A stretch of 64,000 nt of DNA from Tetrahymena elliotti 4EA (lineage: Eukaryota; Ciliophora; Oligohymenophorea; Hymenostomatida; Tetrahymenidae). The stretch covers positions 888,517-952,516 of the forward strand of contig JH720296.1 in NCBI GenBank assembly GCA_000231825.2. The letters run 5' to 3'. A program made the translations under genes and the position numbers. The notes beneath the pieces are model-generated. The model did no database searches, was not told where the DNA came from, and saw only the letters and a program-made list of their open reading frames with translations. Below, piece after piece: positions 24,601 to 35,478 of the stretch (the stretch's first letter is position 1; each line of letters opens with the position of its first letter).

Positions 24601-27163
24601 CCAAGCTTCTTTATTCTCTATCAAGCTAGTTGCATTTAAAGCCCAAATAAGTAACTTTGAAGAACGAGATTAAATTAAAAGAGATTCTATCTTTAGTGAA
24701 AATTATTATGTACCTGAAAAAATGTTTTTCACTTTCAATTTCTTTGAATTTGAAGAAGTTTAAACAGAACCTTATTCTTATCAAGATGCTGGTCAAGTAA
24801 CTGCAATGAAGAAAATTTTGACTGATAATAAACCTATTGTCTTGGAAACAACCTCTTATTTGTTTAATAAAATAGGACCACAATAAAAGGGTTATAATTT
24901 CAGTGTTGATCCTTCTCGCTTCTACCCACAAGTCCATAAAAATTTTGTTGATTATTTATACAGAAAATCAATTCATGTAGATATTTGGGATGCTGACAAT
25001 CTCTTCTTGTATGGATCAGTTAAGATACCATTGAGATCATTGCTAAGGTAAAAATATTTACTTCTTATTAAACATTAAAATAAAATTTTTTAATTTTTTA
25101 GGAGATAAAGATAATCAGTTGAAAAGTAATTAACTGTCCCTATCATAGACAATGATTTTACAAGAGAAAGGGGTAAATTGATAGTTTTCTTAACAAACAA
25201 AGGATATGAACCATCTGTTTAAGAAATGAGCCAAACAATGCCTTTAAATAGAAATCTATAAGGAACATAAACTAGTAGTGGATTTAACAGAACCTAAAAT
25301 AATTTTAATTAGACAGGTATGTCAAATATAAGCAATTTAAACAGTACAGTTGGACATAAGAAGAAAGTAAAATCATATGATCCAATAAGTTTTGAATTAG
25401 CTGCTAAAGAAACTCAACTATAAAATGCTGTAAAGAGCAACTTTGAATTTGCAAATGATCCAGAATCAAGACAAAGGGAGAGAATTAGAAGGTTCAAAAT
25501 AAAAAATTTATAAAACGAAAAAGGAGAGGATGCAGATATAATAAGATATGTATCTAAGCAAGAAGAGTAATTAAAAAAAATTAACGATATTTAAGTTCTC
25601 AAAGAAGTGTAAATATTTTTTTTTAAATTTAAAAAGTCCTTTCAATATATTTTTTAAAAAAGAAAAAAAGGAAATTATATCAAAAATGTTTTATCATAGC
25701 TATTGTCTCAAGAATATTTAGCAGATGTGTAATTTGGAACAACGTATTACATTTACCACGATGTCGTAAACACTGGTTATGACACAGAAAATTTCTAAAT
25801 TAGAATTGATGATCCTGATTTAGGTTTCTTAGGTTACAACGAATTAAACCCTGTCGTATCACCTGATGAATGGAAAATGTTGTTGGAGTCAGAAGATATT
25901 TAAGGACCAAAAGATTTAAATATTATCGAAAAAGAAAGAATGAGCTTTTTATTGCCCAAAGGATAGAGTGTTAAATTAATTTTCAAGTTTTTGTCTTACA
26001 GAGAAATAGATCCATAAATAGAAACAGCTGTTAATTTAGAAGAATATTTAAGATCTTAACATGTTGAATACCACTAAAAATATATTAATGAAAGAATTAT
26101 TGATGTTAGCATAAGTAGCTCTGGATCTATAAGTGAAAATTAAGGTTTTAAAGTAAGAGTTAGACCTCATAGATAGGTTGTTGATCATGTTTTTAGATAT
26201 TATGAAAGAGGAAATAAATAAGTTTAATTGATATTGCCTGCTCTTTATTCATAGGGTTCTTACACTGAAGCTGGTATTTAATAGAGACCTTCTTTATTCT
26301 GTACAAATCAAAATGTTTAATTTGAATGGCTAGGAGATAATGAAGTCAGTCTTCAAATGAGAGTTCCTTCTGTTTAAAAAATAACTAGATTTAATTTGCT
26401 TGCTTATAAAGATACATTCTTAAAATATCTTCTAGCTAATTGGGAAATCGAAGTTCATTCATTAGAAGGGTAAAGCAATAAAACAAATTCCATATTTTAA
26501 TTTTAATATCTTTTATTTTAAAAAAAGAGTTGATATAAAGATAGATATGGGTTTATCAAAGAAAACTAATTTAACTTTAGATTCAGATGGTACCAGACTA
26601 GTGAGATTCTATTCTTCTCACCCTCTTTGTGCTTGGTTTGATAAACCTTTTGATTAACCATGTACAGTTTCTAAAGGTAAGGTTAACTTAGTTGGTTTAA
26701 CTATGAGAAGCTTCTCTTTAATGAGATAAAGAGTATAAGTTAACTGCGTAGACTAAAGCACAAGAGAGTTGCTATATTCATGGCTTGTTAGAATTGAAAC
26801 AGATAAGCCTGTAGTTTCTAAAATGTATGACCTCAAAATTCCAGTTAATAAAGAATCCCATATTTAAAAGTTCACCTTCTAGAATAGATCAGGAACTGAA
26901 AGCACATACTTTATAGAATCTTCACAGATAGACATCCTTCAAGTAATTTTTTAAAGCCGTTTAAATTAAAAATTTCAATCCAAATTAAAAAAAAGATAGT
27001 AGAACCAAAAATTTTCCTTGGTATTGGAGAAAAAACTCAAATAAAGATAAGAATCGCTAGATAAGAATAACCAGGAATAGCAGAAGTATTTGTTTTTATT
27101 ACAAATACAGATGAAAAAATGGAATGTATTCTATTTAAATTACATTTCACAGTCAATAGATGA
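21681..27163 (+). CDS. NPHP4: Nephrocystin-4, ciliary transition-zone protein (about 1,500 aa)
   Basis: About 13 exons from ATG 21681 to TGA 27161-27163; introns mostly 53-175 nt with consistent phase. Length is close to animal NPHP4 (about 1,420 aa). Recognisable family stretches are in the C-terminal half: LVRFYSSHPLCAWF, VNLVGLTMRSFSLMRQRVQV followed by NCVD and LLYSWLVRIET, and ILQIVEPKIFLGIGEKTQ with the ending CILFKLHFTVNR. These correspond to the repeated MSP-like beta domains of nephrocystin-4. The middle has C2-like beta strands (DLYRKSIHVDIWDADNLFLYG) and a Gln-rich coiled segment around 23.7-24.1 kb. The protein sits in the transition zone at the cilium base with NPHP1/RPGRIP1L and helps gate entry of proteins to the cilium. 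The first exon (14 codons, then a 175-nt intron) is the least certain part. Confidence 0.88.
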
Positions 27164-27811
27164 GCTATTAGACCAAACATTTTTATATTGTTAAATAATC
27201 AAAGCACCAATTTAGTTTTATTCTATTTTATAAATATATTTGAACAACTTAATTAATTCTCTTTCTTTCATTATATATCGTGTAAATTTACTTTATTCAT
27301 TTCATAAATACTCAAATCACTTCTTTCAATTTTTTATTTTTAACTCAAAAATTATTTCTAATTTATTAAAAAATAATAACATTATGTTTATTTGATCATC
27401 TTATGATAAATATTATATTAAATTTAAGTAAAATTTATGTTGTCAATAAATCTATTTTTAATAAACATAGATTTGTAATTTTTACAAATAGAAATATGTG
27501 TATTTGATCAATAAACTGATATTATCAAATTAAAAAAAATTGAATAGTGAATTAAAATTTACCCAAAAATAATTATTTGTTATATATATATATGAACATG
27601 GAATAATAATATTTACAAATGATTTAGAATAAATTAATGATTAATTTTTAATTTTTATTTGAATATCGCATAATATTTTATAAATTTATTAAATCTAATT
27701 AAGAAAGAAATCTATTAAATTTAATATAATAAGAATAGGTTAATCTATTTGATCAGAAATTTACATATTAAGAAAATTGTCTTAAGTATTTGCTTAGCAC
27801 CAACTAAATTT
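27164..27811. other. Intergenic between convergent genes
   Basis: AT-rich 3' flanks of nephrocystin-4 and the minus-strand orphan gene. A short TA run lies near 27582. Nothing else recognised. Confidence 0.55.
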
Positions 27812-28786
27812 TCAATCAAAATAAATATCTTTTAAAATTTGTTTGTTTCCCTTAATCAGCTCTGAAATAGCTAGATTATTACTATGAATTTTATCTATGT
27901 TTTCTTAGCTAATAGTAGAAAGTTAAGATTAATGTAAGTAATAGCTTTCACCTCTTTTTGAGCTTTCAGCTCTTTGGTCAGTAGAAATATTTCTTTTGAT
28001 TTTATATTAAACTTTCATTGGGGTATTTGTATTGTGAATTCTGAAATTTTTTTGCTTTTATTATTAATTATTTGCATATTCTATATTTTATTGGCTTTTA
28101 AATATGCTTTGGTGTTAAGTAGGTGTACTTTCATTTAATTTATTCATATGTTGAGCTATAGAGCTAAAACGAATTTTTTAAAAAGAGTCATTTTATCGGT
28201 TTGATTTAGGTGTATTAAAGTATAAAGATTTTTGGGTTCCATTTATTACTTATGATTAACTCTTAGCTTAACTTGATCTCACAAAGGGCATGCGTCCATT
28301 TACTATAGGTGTAACATAGTAAGAACTTAAAGGACTATTATCTTTATTTTGATTTTATTAAATTGAGGACTAACTACTAATTTACTTTTAAGAGCTTTGA
28401 TTGTTTTAAAGAATTATATATTTTTTATGGATTGGAGTTGACTGCTTATCATTTTAATTAATAGGAGATTATTCTGTATTACTTTTGCTAGTTATTGCAT
28501 ACTTGTATAATTATGGGGAGCCTTTAAATTAAGAAACTTGTTTCTATTAAGGTGATGCAGCTGCCTAATGAGAATCTGAGTAGTATTAATTATATTGATC
28601 AAAGTTAACTTATTTAATTTTAAAGACCTTCATAATTGGAGTACTATATCTAATTTCACTAATTTCTGGCTAAGAGGACGATTTTTAAATTTTAACTCTA
28701 GCTCCTAAGAGTTTATTTCCTTGCATATTTTAATTAACTTCATTGTACTTTTTTAAAAATGAAGTAAAGGTAGCAGTTTCTGTCAT
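27812..28786 (-). CDS. Orphan Ser/Gln/Asn-rich protein (324 aa)
   Basis: A single open frame of 325 codons from ATG at 28786 to TGA at 27814-27812, without introns. With TGA as the only stop, 325 codons free of TGA and rich in Q, S, K and P codons is far more than chance gives. The product starts MTETATFTSFLKKYNEVNQ, and contains repeated short phospho-site-like motifs (STPIHKK, NTPKSNR, ESTPTQH, TNTPMK), which are S/T-P sites. The C-terminal 40 residues form a likely helix (ENIDKIHSNNLAISELIKG). No known domain, signal peptide or membrane segment. The several S/T-P sites suggest regulation by proline-directed kinases; this is inference. Function unknown. Confidence 0.75.
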
Positions 28787-30659
28787 GACTTAAAGATTTT
28801 AAATCCGTATTTTTTAATTGATTATTAAATTGAAAAAAATATTAATAAATTTTTATGTTGTGAATATTAATCAAATAGATTCATTCATATAATATATTCA
28901 AAGCAAGTACACAAATTTACATTAAACAAAATACTTAATATATAAATCGAACACTTAATTACTTGATTTAATTAAAGAAAATTTGTAAATAGTGAAAAAG
29001 AGGAATGAAATATTTGATAATATCCAACCAAAATATAAATATGATTTTGTTAAATTTAGTATTTAATTATAGCCATTAAACCAATTTATCTACTAAATTC
29101 AATACCATTCAGATTTAAAAAAAGTAAAAAACTTGTGGTTATTTTATATCTTTCTCAATAAATTTCTAATTCTTTACAAAATTGAATCAGAAAACATTTT
29201 TTTTGTAGACTTTCATCTTCATCTTATAATTTCTATTTTTTTAGGAGCAATTTTTTCATCAAATTCACAAGAAAAAAATTGATATTTTATTCTTGATTTT
29301 TTTTAGTAATTTAATTAAAACATTAAATAAATTTTATTAATAAAATTCAATACCATTAAGCTTTAATAAAGGTAAAAGACTTATGGTTACTTAATATATT
29401 GCTCAATAAATTTCTAATTCTTTAAAAAATTTAATCAGAAACCTTTTTGTTGTAGGCTTTCAACTTCATCTCATATCATATTTTATATTTTTTTAGAAGC
29501 AACTTTTCAATCTAATTTGCAAGACAAAAAATTGATTTATATTATATTATTGATATATAATGCCAAATCTAGTAATTTAATTACTTAATATGCTACTTAA
29601 TAAATTTCTAATTTAATCAGAAACCATTTTTGAAATAAGTTTTTTTTATCTCATTAGAATTTTTTTCATCAATACACTCAACAAAAAATTGATATTTTAT
29701 ATTAGTTTTAATAATTTAATTATTATCATTTAAGCAATTTTATAAATTAATTCTACAGTATTCAGCTTTAATAAAAGTAAAAAACTTATGGCTGTTTTAT
29801 ATGTTGCTTAATAAATTTCTAATTCTTTTTTAAATTTAGTCAGAAATTATTTTTTTTCAATTTTCCTCTTCATCTCATTCATAATTTATATTTTTTTTAT
29901 AAGAAATTTTTTCATCAAATTCACAAAACAAAAAATTGAGATTTATTATTGTTGGTGTCAATTTCACTATTTTTAAAAAAATTAAAAATTATAAAATATA
30001 ATTGATATTTAATATAAATTTTGGTCAGATTTTCATTAATTGATATAAAAAAAATATGATTGATATTTGAAGCCAATATTTGCTTAAGAAAATAAACAAA
30101 AATTTAAATTAATTTAGATACTCAAAAATATAATTTTTTTCTATACAATTATTTAAGTTTTTGCAGTCCTAATTGAATTTTTAGATACTTTTTATCAACA
30201 AATTTCATAAGGAGAATTATATGAATGCATATTTTGATAAGTTTTTGTAAAGTCTAAGTAGATTGTTTTGGCCCATAGTTCTTAAAACAATATGAAGTGA
30301 ATCAATTACATATTTAAGATAAAAATAATTTTATTATTGAAACTATTATTTCTTTCTTCAAAATTATGAACATATTACATATGAATATAAAAATTTATCC
30401 TTTTGGATAATTTGAATAGTAGGTATTATCATAAGCTGATTGATAGCCAATTAACTTGAAGATAATCAGATTCATTTTTAGCCTAAACAAGAGAAGAAGT
30501 CTTTGATATTACAATAAAAATTATTATTAAGAAATTATTTTAAATTAGGCATAGTAGATTGGTGATGAAGAATTTTGAATCTTTAAAAAATTTAAACGAA
30601 ATAAGCCATAAGTGATTAATATAAATAAATAATTAAATCAAATTTGAATATTTAAATAA
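28787..30659. other. Gene-poor AT-rich region with repeat block
   Basis: Contains the upstream region of the minus-strand orphan gene and the degenerate tandem repeat at 29.09-29.96 kb. Between 30.37 and 30.60 kb there are short open pieces that could be upstream exons of the next gene: one starts with ATG at 30367 and has a possible 46-nt intron, but no chain of exons could be fixed with confidence. Confidence 0.5.
29093..29960. repeat. Degenerate tandem repeat, about 3.5 copies of a 170-250 nt unit
   Basis: Four blocks start near 29093, 29341, 29581 (shortened at its left end) and 29749. Each full block carries in order: a ttcaataccattcagcttt-like left end, a run like aaagtaaaaaacttatgg, the word aataaatttctaattctt, an atcagaaa word, an ttcatctcat word, an agaa(g)caattttttcatc word and an attcacaa(g)acaaaaaattga right end. 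Copies differ by many substitutions and small indels, so the array is old or relaxed. The unit has no open frame shared between copies. It may be the remnant of an internally repeated noncoding element or minisatellite. Confidence 0.8.
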
Positions 30660-31091
30660 ATGATAAATTTTAAAATAGTAATAAACTCGAATGAATCTGA
30701 AGATACTTCAACTGAAGTATTACATGTTTTAAAAGATATTCTAAGATAAATATTCTTTACCAAATTATTTAATTATTATTTTTGTCTACAAAATCTTACG
30801 TTTCAAAATACTTTCTCAAAAAACAGTTTTGAAGATGAATTTGATTTTTTTAAAATTAAAAAAAATGGTAAATTTTGGAGTAATGAACCAAAAGTAGAGT
30901 AGAATTTTCAGTTGTAGTTATCATCAAAACAATCATTTATTATTTTATTGTAGAAAATTAAGGAATATTAGTCAAGCAAAAAAATCATATTATCAAATAT
31001 CAAATACCTTTCAAAAATCTAAACAGCTGATTTTTTTCAAATGAAATAGAACTATTTGTTAATAGAATACTTCATTTAAAAACCAACTTGA
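30660..31091 (+). CDS. Possible small orphan protein or 3' exon (143 codons)
   Basis: ATG at 30660 opens 143 codons to TGA 31089-31091. The first part is acidic and polar (NSNESEDTSTEVLHVLKDI), followed by aromatic, basic segments (FEDEFDFFKIKKNGKFWSNE; ADFFQMKQNYLLIEYFIQ). The balanced use of D, E, S and W argues for a real protein over random AT-rich sequence. An in-frame TGA lies just upstream, so if the gene has more exons they join through an acceptor such as the aaaatag just before 30678. No family was recognised. It could be the last exon of a gene beginning near 30.37 kb. Confidence 0.45.
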
Positions 31092-31274
31092 CAGTTTATC
31101 AGAAATTAGAAAATTAAAATAAACAAAACAAAGATTGAAAAAAAAAATCAATAAAGATATTAAATCACTAAATTAACTTGCTTAAAAAATTTCCATTTTT
31201 TAATTGTAAAGACTCAAAAAATAATCCATAAAGCACACTTAAATACAATAAGATTGGTTTGAAACCTAGATAAA

Positions 31275-32132
31275 ATGTACCTCTCTGATACCTTGAATAA
31301 CTAATAAACATTTGAAGATTGCCCTTCTTCTCCTTTGGGTAGAAAAGCAACATCTGCTTTAAACTAAGACTCATACTCAACTCCCAAAAGCAAGTACAAA
31401 AGTGTTGAAAAGCATGCTCATGAACTCATAAATACACCTAAACCCTCTTCTAAGAAGAAAAGTATTTTATCACACTTAGAAAATACTTTGGAGTTACCTT
31501 GCTTTGATGATGATGTACCTAATCCCCATCTCTCTGTAAATCTCCACAAATAGTTATCAACTATATAAGAAAACGTTGATGATGACAAAGAAAATAATTA
31601 GAATTACTATAATCAATATCACTATCACTCAAGAGCCCCTGAAAAGAATATAAAGAAATAAATTTTTTAGAGTGAATTTGCCAATTAACTTGAAGAACAA
31701 TTCAAGGTTTAAATGAATAATGTTTTTTAATCCTTGAATAGTAATGACCTTAACATAAACAACATAAATAATACTCATTAAAGCATGATTCACAACATGT
31801 GTTAGTAAAATAAACTTGTTGACTTCTTTTATATGTTTAATGAGAAAAATGAAGGAATATAAAATTTGTTTGATGGCTCAGCTCAATTTGAAATAATAAA
31901 CTCAGGATTTAACACAAGCGTGGCAGAGAATATTATCTAGCTAAACTAAAACTTTAATAGATTTTAAATAGATTCAAATAGTATTTAATTTGAATAGCAA
32001 TAAGATTCAATTATTATCAATCTAAGAGGCACTGGCTTTGGATATTCGAATAATTGCTTTAATTTGCTGGCTAGTGCTAAGATTAACTACAATAATAATC
32101 TTATCTCACACATTAGAATTTAATTCATTTGA
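31275..32132 (+). CDS. Orphan protein with NTF2-like C-terminal domain (285 aa)
   Basis: One exon of 286 codons including TGA at 32130-32132. The N-terminal 150 residues are polar and likely disordered, with PSSPLGRK, YSTPKSKYKS and NTPKPSSKKK, possible phosphorylation sites. The last 115 residues look folded: a pair of helices (HQSMIHNMCQQNKLVDFFYM), then NLFDGSAQFEII, ENIIQLNQNFNRFQIDS, QDSIIINLRGTG and a final hairpin CFNLLASAKINY / NLISHIRIQFI. This helix-helix-strand order with a G-x-G between long strands is the layout of the NTF2-like fold, as in nuclear transport factor 2 and p15/NXT. The fold assignment is by pattern and would need a profile search. Function unknown; a role in Ran or mRNA transport is only one possibility for this fold. 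Confidence 0.65.
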
Positions 32133-33366
32133 AATTAATCAAATTCAAATTATTAACCAGAACCTTTTTATTTTAAATTTGAATGAATACATAATCATAA
32201 TCACAAATTTAAACGGTATTCATTTAAACAAACAAACAAACCAAAAAATTAGAGAAAACCTTTTTGAGTAATATTTTGATAAAAAATATCCTTTCTATAT
32301 TTACCATTTCATCCATAATTAATTAATTCAAAACCTAATCAAAAAATAATTCATTTATAATTTTACAAAACAAAAAAAGAATCATAATTTAAATATTACT
32401 TATCATTCACTACTTCGTACATAATTTTGCTATTTATTTTTCTATAAGTCTATATAATATATTTGCTTTCAAACCTCCATTTTGCATTTTGGTGTTTTCT
32501 ACCATTTATTATTTATTTTTTTTTTCTTCTTAATTTTAAAATAGTTTCTTTACAACATACTTTTTAAAAATAATTTCATAAAAATTGTCTCTAATTATTT
32601 TCAGATATTAATATCTTAATAATCGCTTAACAATATATTTTTTCTTCTTAGAATATTGAATATATTTTTGAGTTTTTTTTTTCATTAGTCTTTATTTGTA
32701 TTTTAAAAAATATTTATCAAAAATGTTTTTAAAAATAAGTCAAATTTTATTTTTTGAAATTAAAAGCGCCTTTAAAATATTTTCTATCTTTTTCATCATA
32801 ATTTATAGAATTAATTATTTTTTAAAACTTAAATAAAAAATGTTTTTTTTAAAAAATGGATTCAATAAAAAAACTAAATTATTTATTTTGAATGAAATCA
32901 AATAAATTTAAAGTCTTAAGGATCATTTATGAAAAGAAATGAGTATTTTTAATGGGAATTAATTTTGAGAATTAAATGAAAAATGTCGGATTTAGAGAGA
33001 ATGAAAGTTGATTACAAATCTATTGATCATAGGAAAAGAATTTATAATAATATTGAGTTTTCTTTTTCTTAGAAGATCTTTATAAGAAGTAAATAGACAG
33101 ATTAATTGTAATAGAAGCAAATCTGATCTATTATTATCTAAGGGAGCAAGAAAGAATAATTATTAATGGTAAAAAAAGGTTAAAAAAGAGAAGCAATATA
33201 TATTTATATAAAAATTTTTAGTAAGAAAATAAATTGTCAAATTTGTGTTTCTACTTATTTTTAAAGAAAAGAAAGAATTAAATAAAGCAAATTTATTTAT
33301 AGACAATTCCAAAAATCAAAATATAAACTCTACTAGCTTTACATATTCATCAAACACTTATCAGAA
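32133..33366. other. Intergenic, AT-rich
   Basis: No gene I can support. Open pieces around 32984-33240 on the plus strand switch frame without usable splice sites and were rejected. The last few hundred bases must hold the SBDS promoter. Confidence 0.5.
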
Positions 33367-34686
33367 ATGTTTTAGCCAACAGGTATTATCAAGATGACTA
33401 ATGTCGCCTTCATCAAGTATAAAATCAACAACAAAAAGTTTGAAATTGCTTGCTATAAAAACAAAGCTATTAATTGGAGAAATGGTGTAGAAAAAGATAT
33501 AGGAGAAGTTCTATAATTTGAAGAAGTTTACACTAATGCAAGCCATGGTACTATTGCTAAAAAGCAAGATCTTCAAACTTACTTTGGAGATATGAAGAAA
33601 ATAGACATTATCAAGATGATCTTAGAAAAAGGTGAATTATAAGTAGGAGAAAAGGAAAGAGAAGTCTAATTAAACTCTTTATAGAATGATATTATCAATT
33701 TAGTCTGTGAAAAGTGTGTTCATCCTGATAGTTAGAGAAAATTCTCAGTTGATTAAATTTAAAAGGCTATTAAGAGCATTAACTTTAAAATTAAACCAGA
33801 TCAAGCTGCCAAAAAGTAAGCTCTTGAGTGTATTCGTTTGTTATGCAAAAAGTTTTACATGTAGAGAGCTGAAATGCTTATCAGTGTCAATCTACCCAGT
33901 TCAGATAAGAATAACTTATTATCTTATTTCAAGGAACTAGAAATTGAAGAATCAAACATTAAGAAGACAGTTAATAAAGATAAAAATAGAGTTGAGCTAG
34001 TTATCAGCATTGAACCATCTAAGTTCCGTGCAATTAGTACTATCACCAAAGAAGAACTTAAGGATTGTATTCTTGAAGTTATAAGTAATGTTATTACAAA
34101 TGACTAGACTTAAGAAATCGAACAAGCAGGAAATGTCAATCTTATTATTAGAGATGATTGGAAAGACGATGATGCAGATTAAGACAAGAAAAAAGATAAG
34201 AAGGATAAAAAGAAAGAAGGCAAAAATGAAGAAAAAGAACAAAAGTAAGACAGTGATGATGATGAAGAAGAATAAAAATTCGATGAATTTGATGATGACA
34301 AAGGAAAAAAGAAAAAGAAGAAAAAAAAAAATCCTTAACTTGATATGAGAATGCAATAAGAAAAAGAAAGAGAATTTGCAGCCCAATAATAAAAATTAGA
34401 AGAATTGAATAGGGTGAAATAATAGCTATTAGAATAAGAAGAAAAACTAAAAAAACCAATACCAGTTGAAAAGGCTGCAACTAATTTAAAAACTGAGGAT
34501 GTTGTTCCAAAGGGAAGTAAAAAGTGCACTTCTTGCAAAGATGCTTTCTTTGAAACAAATGAAGAATATAGAGCACATTTCAAATCAGACTGGCATGTAT
34601 TTAATGTCAAGAGAAAGGCTGCCTCAGAAGCTATTCTCTCTGAAATTGAGTATAAAACTCATATGTTAGATATAAATTTCTCATGA
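33367..34686 (+). CDS. SBDS: Ribosome maturation protein SBDS with C-terminal C2H2 zinc finger (439 aa)
   Basis: A single exon of 440 codons including TGA. Residues 5-100 are the SBDS/FYSH domain with its typical words: [33 protein letters not shown] and [14 protein letters not shown]. Two further domains follow (to about residue 245), ending in the ferredoxin-like third domain. SBDS works with the GTPase EFL1 to release eIF6 from the nascent 60S ribosomal subunit, so this is a housekeeping factor. Residues about 262-330 are an extended Lys/Glu/Asp linker. Then comes a zinc finger with Cys387, Cys390, His404 and His410 (C-x2-C-x13-H-x5-H), beside a [11 protein letters not shown] segment like that of the Rei1/ZNF622 type fingers. 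Animal SBDS (250 aa) lacks linker and finger; plant and some protist SBDS have a similar extension. Confidence 0.93.
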
Positions 34687-35478
34687 AGATAATTTATTCT
34701 CTCACAAAAAACAAACAAAAACATTCAAACAAACAAACAAAAAATAATAAATATATTTCATTTATTGATGTAAAAATAAAAGAAAAAAATTAATTAAAGA
34801 TATTTTAGATGTGTTTATATATTCATATTATTTCAATATACAAAACAATTTACCTAAAAAACTTTAAAAGTAATGCATTCCATTACATCTTTTTTTCTTT
34901 TAATATTGTAATTATTAGTCACTTACTATTAATAATCTATTAAAAAAATGAAGACATAATTACATATTTTTAAGGTGAAAAAAAATATTCTTCAGAAATT
35001 ATATTTATTTAAATTTTAGAAGTAAATTTCTATTGAAGCTGAACACACTGAAATTTTTTTACTCAACTTTCTAAAAAAATTTGATATTAATGAACAAATA
35101 CTTTCTAATATATAAATACATATTTGAAGTCCTAATTTTGTAAATTAAAAAAAATGATTTAGATTTAAATTGAAAAAAAAATTCATAATTTATTTCAGAA
35201 GTTAATATTGATAAAAATAAGCATTTTTCTATTAAATCAGTAAACTAAAAAATTATTAGATAACATTTCAAATTGATTTAGGAACAAAAGTACTTAAAAA
35301 GGAAAATATTGTTAGAGGAATAAAAACTAGACTAAAATATTTATTAAGGTAATGAATAAAAGGATGAATTCGAGATTGGAATAATAAAATTATTGAGTAA
35401 AAAAGATTAATTTACTGGTTTAATTGAGAAAACATAAAGAGGTAGGTAGTATGTAAAAAAATAATTTAGTAATAATTT
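34687..35478. other. Intergenic; doubtful plus-strand open frame
   Basis: The plus strand is open from about 35174 past 35479 and reads a Lys/Glu/Gln-rich peptide (KLIQEQKYLKRKILLEEQ), but it has no ATG and runs into the end of the minus-strand AK9-like gene. It may be a chance frame or a decayed gene end. Confidence 0.4.

Noticed and set aside
32984..33240. Possible small gene (MSDLERMKVDYKSIDHRK and a second segment in another frame)
   Set aside because: The two protein-like pieces lie in different frames and no GT...AG pair of reasonable size joins them.
33707..34610. Several overlapping ORFs on both strands
   Set aside because: They are shadows of the SBDS gene in other frames; the SBDS frame carries the conserved motifs throughout.
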